A stretch of DNA of 32,862 nt. Source: Acidobacteriota bacterium. GTDB taxonomy: Bacteria > Acidobacteriota > Vicinamibacteria > Vicinamibacterales > UBA823. The notes below the pieces were generated by a model. That model was not told the origin of the DNA, did no database searches, and saw nothing but the letters and a program-made list of their open reading frames with translations. Position 1 is the stretch's first letter; each line of letters starts with the position of its first letter. The stretch lies in the NCBI GenBank assembly GCA_002730735.1, contig PCAU01000001.1:51942-84803 (forward strand), in the 5' to 3' direction. A program made the translations under genes and the position numbers. This document shows, one piece after another, positions 24,138 to 30,970 of this stretch.

Positions 24138-24512
24138 ATGCGAAATCGTCCACTGCTTTAGCTAGCCGTCCTAGTGCTCATTCCTGCCGTCGCGATTGTT
24201 GCTCAACAATCGGCATCCGTAACTCGACGCATCCCTCAGTTCGAGAACGACCACGTCAAGGTGTGGAAAAGTATCATCCTGCCGAATCAACCGCTCGCCA
24301 TGCATCGTCACGAGCATTCCCGCGCGCTCATCGCTCTGACCGACGGGAATCTCGATATCGTGCAGAGTTCTGGCAAACGGGAAACGGTCCAGTGGCAAGC
24401 GGGAAACGCTTACTGGCTCACGCACGATGAGCCCGGCACGTTACATGCCGACATCAACAACTCTGGTCAACCGATCGAGGTTATCGTCGTGGAGTTGAAG
24501 AACGACCGATGA
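24138..24512 (+). pseudogene. Small exported cupin, interrupted by an in-frame TAG in its signal peptide
   Basis: Reading from ATG 24138, which has GGAG eight bases upstream, gives MRNRPLL, then TAG (24159-24161), then LAVLVLIPAVAIVAQQ in the same frame. Together this is a normal signal peptide with cleavage near IVA-QQ, so the stop breaks one gene rather than separating two. The mature part of about 100 residues is a cupin: MHRHEHSRALIALTDG carries the metal His residues and the Glu, and EPGTLHADINNSG the second motif. A single change of TAG to TTG (Leu) would repair it. A GTG at 24174 could restart translation, but it would lose the basic n-region. TAG ends several neighbouring genes, so recoding is unlikely; the cause may be a real null mutation or a sequence error. 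Function unknown; small cupins bind metal and often act as simple dioxygenases or sensors. Confidence 0.8.
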
Positions 24513-24557
24513 ACTGTCAGCGGACGGGATTACGAGGTGGTTTGATACAGTGACCAC

Positions 24558-26699
24558 GTGACCCGAACGAGGTGGCGGGGCGTGGTGGCCGGACTCGCAG
24601 TGGTGATGGCAATCGCCGCGTGGTGGCAGCTGACACCAACTAAATCCACCACCACGATTAGCGGCGCTCTTCGCGATGCAAACCTCCTGCTTGTCACGGT
24701 CGATACCCTACGAGCCGACCGGGTCGGCGTCTCCGGTCTGACCCCAACCCTCGACGCCCTTGGCGCACGCGGCCTTAGCTTTTCACACGCTTACGCCCAC
24801 GCACCGGTCACGCTACCCTCTCATGCGTCGATCATGACAGGGCTTACCCCGCCCGTCCACGGCGTGCGCGACAACGGGTCCTACCGCCTGGCAGAGGCGC
24901 GGACCACGCTCGCCGAAATTCTTCGCACAGCGGGCTATCGGACCGGCGCCTTCATCGGCGCGTTCGTGCTCGATGCCCGGTTCGGGCTGGCACAGGGATT
25001 CGACGAGTATGACGACCGGTTCGATGAGGTCGCGGCGTCGTTCGCCACTAACTTCGTCCAACGCCGAGCTCAGGAGGTCCTTCGGCGAGCTGGTGATTGG
25101 ATTATGACTGTCCCCAACCAAGGTGGGACCCCCGTGGAGTCGACGCCGTGGTTTGCCTGGGCCCATCTTTTCGATCCCCACGATCCGTATGACGCCCCGG
25201 AACAATACGTATCCGAGCCATATGACAACGAAGTTGCGTTTACTGACGCCGCTCTCGGTCGGTTTTTTGCACGGCTCAGGCGAGCTGGCCTGCTTGACAA
25301 CACCCTGGTCATCGTCACCGCTGACCACGGTGAAGGGTTGGGCGAACACGGTGAGGTGACCCACACCCTGTTCGCCTATGACACGACGCTCCGCGTCCCG
25401 CTCATCATCGCCGGTCCGGGCATTGCGCCGGCCGTGCGTGACGTGCCGGTTTCCCACGTTGACCTTTTACCGACGGTGCTCGATTTGCTTGCACTCGACC
25501 CCCCGGCCGGCCTGGACGGACGGTCACTACGCATGGAACTCTCAGCGAACACTCCCGTGCCAGTGGTCTATTTCGAAGCATTGAACGCGAACCTAACGCG
25601 CAACTGGGCTCCGCTCACCGGTATCGTTGCTAACAGATGGAAGTTCATTGATTTACCGATCCCGGAGTTGTATGACCTCCAGGTAGACCCAGATGAAATG
25701 ACCAATGTCTTCGTGCAGCAGGCCGCACAAGCCGGCCGCATGCAAGCCGCCCTAGCCCCCCTTAAAACGCTCGGAACCTCTGCGTCCGCCCGCGTTACCC
25801 TGGATAGCGAAGTTGAAGCTCGCTTGCGAGTACTCGGCTACACCGCGAGCCGCATGGGTCGCCAACCCCTCGAACAGGTATACACCGAGGCTGACGACCC
25901 GAAAACGCAGCTTGAGGTGCACCTCGCCTGGCGTGAGGTACTTACCCAACTCGCTACCGTGCTGGCAGACCCTGCGGGTAAGCAGGATGCCCTTCGGATT
26001 CTCATGGCTCAGATTGAGGAACATCCCCGATTCGCACCGGCATATACCGCAGCCGCGACACTCTTGATCGACCTGGGACGTTCGTCCGAGGCGGTTACCG
26101 TGTTGGATGCGGCGATTGCCCTCGGCTTCGATACCGACGCGGTGCGCGAGCGACTCAGCCTTGCGTTGTTAAACGCCGGTGACCACACTCGCGCGGCTGG
26201 AATTCTCGAGACGCTTGTTGTCGTGGACGCACCGTGGGCGGATGACGTCAACCGCCTCGGGGTAGCCTATGGCGCATTGGGTCGTGTCGACGCTGCACGG
26301 ACCCAATTCCGGCGGGCCCTAGAAATCGACGCCACCGCTGAAATTTGGAAAAACTTGGGGGTGATTGAACTGCAGGATGGCAATACGCCAGAAGCCATCC
26401 TCGCCTTCGAAGAATCCACACGTGCGGACGCAGCCTATGTATCAGGCTGGCGACTTCTCGGTGCCGCGCTCAGACCGACTGACGTCGCCGGTGCACTCAT
26501 CGCTTGGCGGCGGGTAGTCGACCTTGTCCCGGCAGACGCTGACGCTCTGCTTGATCTCGCGGCCCTCCTGGTCGAATCGGGCGCCCAAGAAGATGCGCGC
26601 CGTTACCTCGAACGCTACCTCGAAAATATCGGCACCGACGAAAATCCGACAGCTGTGCAGAGGGTCAGGCGTCAGCTCATCGCATTGGGAAACCGCTGA
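24558..26699 (+). CDS. Sulfatase-like alkaline-phosphatase-superfamily enzyme fused to TPR repeats
   Basis: This is a 713-residue protein starting at GTG 24558. It has an N-terminal membrane anchor or signal (RGVVAGLAVVMAIAAWW), then a sulfatase-type domain over about residues 42-400. Metal ligands include Asp49 (VTVDTLRADR) and the TADHGEGLGEHG segment near residue 255. The nucleophile segment reads TLPSHASIMTG: the place of the formylglycine Cys/Ser in CxPSR is Thr85, and the Arg is His89. It cannot be a formylglycine sulfatase and may be a phosphatase, phosphodiesterase or transferase. From about residue 450 to the end it has TPR-type helical repeats (NRLGVAYGALGRVDAARTQFRRALEID is clear), suggesting partner binding. 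It starts 45 bases after the broken cupin. Probably extracytoplasmic; substrate unknown. Confidence 0.87.
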   Translation: MTRTRWRGVVAGLAVVMAIAAWWQLTPTKSTTTISGALRDANLLLVTVDTLRADRVGVSGLTPTLDALGARGLSFSHAYAHAPVTLPSHASIMTGLTPPVHGVRDNGSYRLAEARTTLAEILRTAGYRTGAFIGAFVLDARFGLAQGFDEYDDRFDEVAASFATNFVQRRAQEVLRRAGDWIMTVPNQGGTPVESTPWFAWAHLFDPHDPYDAPEQYVSEPYDNEVAFTDAALGRFFARLRRAGLLDNTLVIVTADHGEGLGEHGEVTHTLFAYDTTLRVPLIIAGPGIAPAVRDVPVSHVDLLPTVLDLLALDPPAGLDGRSLRMELSANTPVPVVYFEALNANLTRNWAPLTGIVANRWKFIDLPIPELYDLQVDPDEMTNVFVQQAAQAGRMQAALAPLKTLGTSASARVTLDSEVEARLRVLGYTASRMGRQPLEQVYTEADDPKTQLEVHLAWREVLTQLATVLADPAGKQDALRILMAQIEEHPRFAPAYTAAATLLIDLGRSSEAVTVLDAAIALGFDTDAVRERLSLALLNAGDHTRAAGILETLVVVDAPWADDVNRLGVAYGALGRVDAARTQFRRALEIDATAEIWKNLGVIELQDGNTPEAILAFEESTRADAAYVSGWRLLGAALRPTDVAGALIAWRRVVDLVPADADALLDLAALLVESGAQEDARRYLERYLENIGTDENPTAVQRVRRQLIALGNR

Positions 26700-27000
26700 G
26701 CTGGAGTGCCTGTTCGACCACACTCATCGGCTGAGAGGACTTGTAGCAACCGCCGATATAGCCTAGAGGCGCATAATCGAGATAATGCAGCCAGATTTTA
26801 TTTAAGATGTTTGTTTTCACCTATTTAGATAATGATTCCCAAGATCCATTTTTCTGAATATAGTGCTTCAAAATGCCTCGCAAAGTATGGTATTTTTAGC
26901 AAATCCAAACAATTGAATATAGATTCTGTTTTTTGGTGAATCTGGTCACAATTAAGAAGAAATATGTCGTTTTTAGGCCTATTATTGCGTGCTTGCAAGA
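26700..27000. other. AT-rich intergenic leader region without a gene
   Basis: From about 26770 the sequence turns markedly AT-rich compared with the flanking genes. The frame that is open from 26933 into the receptor gene reads like non-coding sequence up to 27163. TGAATATAG occurs twice, at 26855-26863 and 26914-26922. These lie 80-145 bases upstream of the sigma-54-type promoter, where enhancer-binding activators usually bind, but the copies are not palindromic. No small RNA or terminator was recognised. Confidence 0.45.
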
Positions 27001-27016
27001 TGGCCCGGCTTTTGCT
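27001..27016 (+). promoter_or_regulatory. Near-consensus sigma-54 (RpoN) promoter for the TonB receptor
   Basis: TGGCCCGGCTTTTGCT matches the -24/-12 consensus TGGCACG-N4-TTGCT at all but one defined base (A to C). GG (27002-27003) and GC (27014-27015) are separated by exactly 10 bases, the invariant spacing. Transcription would start near 27027 and leave a leader of about 137 bases. Such promoters need an enhancer-binding activator and ATP; none is encoded in the window. Confidence 0.6.
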
Positions 27017-27163
27017 TGTATATGTGGTGTGGTTCTGTCTATTTTTCTTGCGTTAGCACGGAAACGGGGCTTAAAACCACTTGATTTCATGGAAACTGGA
27101 TGCAAATCGGCTCTTTCGTTTCGTTCACTGTTGTTCGGCGTTCGTTTTGAGGAGGAAAACTGC

Positions 27164-30100
27164 ATGAGAAGAAAGTCACTACTGCTCGTCGTTAGTGCGC
27201 TCCTGCTGTTCGGTGGAGCAACCGACGCGATGAGTCAGCAGTTTACGGGCACGATGCGTGGCGTCGTGTCTGACGCGCAGGGGATTATCCCCGGCGTGAC
27301 GGTGACACTGACCAACGAGGGCACCACCGTAGCCCGTGAAACAATCACCAACACCGTTGGTGAGTATACGTTCCCCGCTGTGACTCCAGGGACCTACTCG
27401 GTCCGCACGTCGCTGCCCGGTTACAAAACCTACGAGCAGCGTGGTATCTCAGTCGGCACCGCAACAGCCTTGACAATCGACTTACTGCTGGAAGTTGGCA
27501 CGGTCGAAGAAGAAATCACTGTCACGGCTGACGCCCCGCTCATCGAGACGTCAACCGCTTCGGTTGGCGACACGTTGGACCGGGAAATCCTAGAGACGCT
27601 GCCGGCCCCGGGCCGCAACGCCTTCTTGGTTGCAGTCACAATCCCGACGGTTACCCCGATCGGCGACCCGCAGTTCAACCGCCAGCAGGACCAGTCGAAC
27701 GCCTCGCGTATTTCGCTAGGTGGCGGCGCCATTCGTAATAACAACTACCTGCTGGACGGGGTCCCGATTACCGAGCTGAACAACCGCGCGGTCCTGAACC
27801 CGACGATCGAATCATTGTCCGACGTCAAAGTTCAGGTCCACACCTACGACGCTGAAATGGGTCGTACCGGTGGCGGCGTGTTCAACACGACCGGCCGGGT
27901 TGGCACCAACGAGTTCCACGGTAGCGGTTTCTACCAGACTCGTCCGGTGTGGGGACAGTCCATGAACTACTTCTCCGGTCTCAGTGGTGAAACGAAGGAG
28001 TCCAGTGGTATCTCCGCCTCCTACTACAGACTGTATGGCGGCGGCATGGGCGGTCCGATTTTACAGAACCGGACCTTCTGGTGGTACGCGATGGAAGGCT
28101 ATCGTTCCTTCACAACGCGGAACCAGACCCAGACCTGGCCAGGAACGAAGCAGCGGGTTGGTGACTTCTCCAATTCCTCCATCAATGGAGTTTCGACTCG
28201 CATCTGGAACCCGTGGTGCCGTGGCATAACCACCGCGACCGCACGGTGCCCAGCAACTGGTTCAGGTTCGATTGCTACACCTGAGTTCACCGGTGCCATT
28301 ATCCCGACGAGCCATGGGGCCCTGAGTCCAGCGGCGAAAGCCATCACTGCTCTCTGGCCGACCACAACCGTCAGTGGCAAGTCCTACGATGGCACAATTG
28401 AAAATGGTGACAACAACGTGGGTGACACGTCGCGCACGATCGACTTGGCCGACATGTACACGTTCAAGGTGGAGCACAAGTTCACTGACAACTGGTCGCT
28501 CTCCGGGATGTATATTTACAACAAGACGGACGAACCGTCATACTCATACATCCTCCCCGGCACTGCGAAAGACGACTACTTCTCGTCCAGTGGTGCTTGG
28601 TATCTCGAGCGGCGACCGCACGTGCTGGTGTTCAACAACACGAACATCCTGAACGACAGCACCGTGCTCACCATGCGCTACGGGTGGACCCGTTGGCTCG
28701 ACGCCACAACGCCTGGCCTCTACGAGCCTGGCGCGGCTGGCCTCGGCTTCGATTCCAGTTACACGAGTGCCCTTGAGGCTACGCTCGGCCAGAAGATGAT
28801 CCCGCAGATCAACTTCGCTGGCGACGTCGGCTATTTCGACGTTGGCAAGAGCGCCGGTTCAACCGGTCGTGTATGGAAGTCCCCGTTCGCGCTCAACGCA
28901 GCCGTCTCAAAGTTGGCTGGTAGCCACAGCTTCAAGATCGGTGGCGACTTCCGCGAGATGGGCATCGCTACACCGACCCGGTATCGTCAAGCTGGTAGCT
29001 TCAGCTTTGACGAGCGGTTCACGTCGGACGGTTCAGGTACTGGCGGCCACGAGTTTGCTAGCTTCCTCTTGGGTGCACCGCACTCCGGATATGTGGATGC
29101 TAACCGTGGCTTGATGGACCTGTATGTCCGCTACTGGGCTGCATACATCCAGGATGACTGGCGTGTAAATTCGCGCTTCACGCTGAACTTCGGCGTGCGC
29201 GTGGACCACGAAGACGGCATGCGCGAGAAGCAGAACCGCTTCACCTACCGTCTGAACAAAACAGTCGATAGCCCGCTCAACGACGTCTTGAACAGCAATG
29301 GCGTGACGGTTGAAACGGCCTTGGGTCGGACGATTAAGGGTGGCCTTGAGTTCGCAGGCGTTAACGGAGCGCCTGAGCAGCACTCGAACATGGAGGCTCT
29401 TCGCGTGTCACCTCGACTCGGAATGACCTACTCCCTCGACGACCGCACGGTCCTACGAGGCGGGTATGGGATGTTCTACGCGCCTTGGAACTTCTCGAAC
29501 AGTAACCAAGGCCAGGTCGGGTTCACGCGAGCGACTGACTTGACCCAGTCCAGTCCCGGTGCTGAGCTTCCACTCACGGCGCTTGACAACCCGTACCCGA
29601 ACGGGCTGCAGTCGCCGGTGGGCTCTACGCTAGGCCTGCTGACTGGTGTCGGTGGCGGCATCGCCTACGTGGACGACACCCAGACCTCTGGGCAGGTTCA
29701 CCAGTACTCGATCGACGTTCAGCGCGAAATCGGCAGCGATATGGCGTTGACAGTCGGTTACACCGGTGCGACTGGACGTGCTATTGGCTATTGCGGGTCG
29801 AACAGCTCCTGCAGACCCAATATCAACCAGATTCGACCGGCTGCTGCTAGGGCTGCCTACCCAGGCTCCAATGGATGGGACCCGGACGCGCTGCAAGCCA
29901 GCGTGGCCAACCCCTTCTACGGAGCCGCGGGTGCGGGTGAGTTCAAAGACCGTGCGACCATCTCGGCCGGACAGTTGATTAAGGACTTCCCGCAGTACAC
30001 GAATGTCGAAGTGTTGCAGATGAACTCGGGCGGAAAGCGCCAGTACAACGCATTGGTGTTCAAGCTCGACAAGCGGACCGGCTCCAGTGCTTGGGGCGGC

Positions 30101-30802
30101 CGTTTGAGCTACACCCTAAGCAGCACGAAAGACAACCAGTGGGGGCAGAGCAGTGGTTATGCCAGCCGAACGGCAACGCCGCAAGACGCCTTCAACATGA
30201 ATGTTGGTGAGTATGCCACAAGCATCTTCGACTCCCCGCACCGGGTCATCCTGGCTCCGATCATCAGGATCCCAGGTCCGGGCGAAGACATGGGCTTTGC
30301 CAACATCCTCTTCGGTGGCTGGACAATGTCCGCGGTTGTCGAACTGGTTAGTGGTGCTCCGCTTAACGCCGTTGCTAGTAGTGGGCAGTCTTCCACCAAC
30401 TGCGGCGGCGCGTGTGGGCGTCAGCGACCCAACGTTAGTGGATCCGCCAGCAGCTCTGGTTCCGACTCGGCCCGCGTGGCCTCGAAGGGACAAGAGTCCG
30501 CTCGCTGGTTCAACGCCTCTGCCTTCACCAACGCTGGCAAGGGTGTCTTGGGATCCGCTCCGCGCACAATCACCGAGGATCGCTATCAGTTCCGGAAGAA
30601 CATTGACATGGTCATTGCGAAGGATACTGAAATCGGTGCGGGCGCTGTAGCTCAGGTACGATTCGAGCTCCTGAATGTAACGAACACTCCAAAATTCGGG
30701 GGAATTAGTTCGAACGCGTATAACAGCTCGAGCTTTGGCCGTGTAACCCAGCAGGTTGGGTTCATGCGGATCTGGCAGCTCAGCTTCCGTCTGACTTACT
30801 AG
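27164..30802 (+). CDS. TonB-dependent receptor with N-terminal carboxypeptidase-regulatory domain (Oar type)
   Basis: This is a 1212-residue outer-membrane protein. ATG 27164 follows GAGGAGG by about eight bases and begins a signal peptide (MRRKSLLLVVSALLLFGG, cleavage near residue 24); the in-frame region upstream is leader. Residues about 28-110 are a CarboxypepD_reg-like Ig fold (GTMRGVVSDAQGIIPGVTVT, GEYTFPAVTPGTYSVR). A plug domain follows (EEEITVTADAPLIET, RNNNYLLDGVPITE), then the long beta-barrel, ending in QLSFRLTY with the C-terminal aromatic expected for assembly. Such Oar/SusC-like receptors import large substrates such as peptides or oligosaccharides, energised by TonB. It has its own sigma-54-type promoter and is closed by a strong terminator, so it is transcribed alone. 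The substrate is unknown; the peptidase and sulfatase-like genes nearby are suggestive only. Confidence 0.93.
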   Translation: MRRKSLLLVVSALLLFGGATDAMSQQFTGTMRGVVSDAQGIIPGVTVTLTNEGTTVARETITNTVGEYTFPAVTPGTYSVRTSLPGYKTYEQRGISVGTATALTIDLLLEVGTVEEEITVTADAPLIETSTASVGDTLDREILETLPAPGRNAFLVAVTIPTVTPIGDPQFNRQQDQSNASRISLGGGAIRNNNYLLDGVPITELNNRAVLNPTIESLSDVKVQVHTYDAEMGRTGGGVFNTTGRVGTNEFHGSGFYQTRPVWGQSMNYFSGLSGETKESSGISASYYRLYGGGMGGPILQNRTFWWYAMEGYRSFTTRNQTQTWPGTKQRVGDFSNSSINGVSTRIWNPWCRGITTATARCPATGSGSIATPEFTGAIIPTSHGALSPAAKAITALWPTTTVSGKSYDGTIENGDNNVGDTSRTIDLADMYTFKVEHKFTDNWSLSGMYIYNKTDEPSYSYILPGTAKDDYFSSSGAWYLERRPHVLVFNNTNILNDSTVLTMRYGWTRWLDATTPGLYEPGAAGLGFDSSYTSALEATLGQKMIPQINFAGDVGYFDVGKSAGSTGRVWKSPFALNAAVSKLAGSHSFKIGGDFREMGIATPTRYRQAGSFSFDERFTSDGSGTGGHEFASFLLGAPHSGYVDANRGLMDLYVRYWAAYIQDDWRVNSRFTLNFGVRVDHEDGMREKQNRFTYRLNKTVDSPLNDVLNSNGVTVETALGRTIKGGLEFAGVNGAPEQHSNMEALRVSPRLGMTYSLDDRTVLRGGYGMFYAPWNFSNSNQGQVGFTRATDLTQSSPGAELPLTALDNPYPNGLQSPVGSTLGLLTGVGGGIAYVDDTQTSGQVHQYSIDVQREIGSDMALTVGYTGATGRAIGYCGSNSSCRPNINQIRPAAARAAYPGSNGWDPDALQASVANPFYGAAGAGEFKDRATISAGQLIKDFPQYTNVEVLQMNSGGKRQYNALVFKLDKRTGSSAWGGRLSYTLSSTKDNQWGQSSGYASRTATPQDAFNMNVGEYATSIFDSPHRVILAPIIRIPGPGEDMGFANILFGGWTMSAVVELVSGAPLNAVASSGQSSTNCGGACGRQRPNVSGSASSSGSDSARVASKGQESARWFNASAFTNAGKGVLGSAPRTITEDRYQFRKNIDMVIAKDTEIGAGAVAQVRFELLNVTNTPKFGGISSNAYNSSSFGRVTQQVGFMRIWQLSFRLTY

Positions 30803-30832
30803 GACGGTAGTCAAACTGCCCGACGAACAACC

Positions 30833-30863
30833 AAGGGGCGGCCTACGGGCCGCCCCTTTTTTT
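30833..30863 (+). terminator. Strong rho-independent terminator after the TonB receptor
   Basis: AAGGGGCGGCC (30833-30843) and GGCCGCCCCTT (30848-30858) form a perfect 11-bp GC-rich stem with a four-base loop (TACG). It is followed at once by a T run through 30863. It begins 30 bases after the receptor's stop codon and is the clearest terminator in the window. It separates the receptor from the FG-GAP gene. Confidence 0.93.
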
Positions 30864-30970
30864 CGATTTTTACAGACGTCTTTCCACCGGGTACAGGTAA
30901 AGCAGCCCCTCTATGACCTGTGCTCTTGACAGTACAGCGGTTCTCAGCGATGGTGGCTGGAGACGAATTG

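Noticed and set aside
30116-30814. A 232-codon minus-strand frame within the TonB receptor
   Set aside because: It is a shadow of the receptor's 3' end and shows no recognisable motif.
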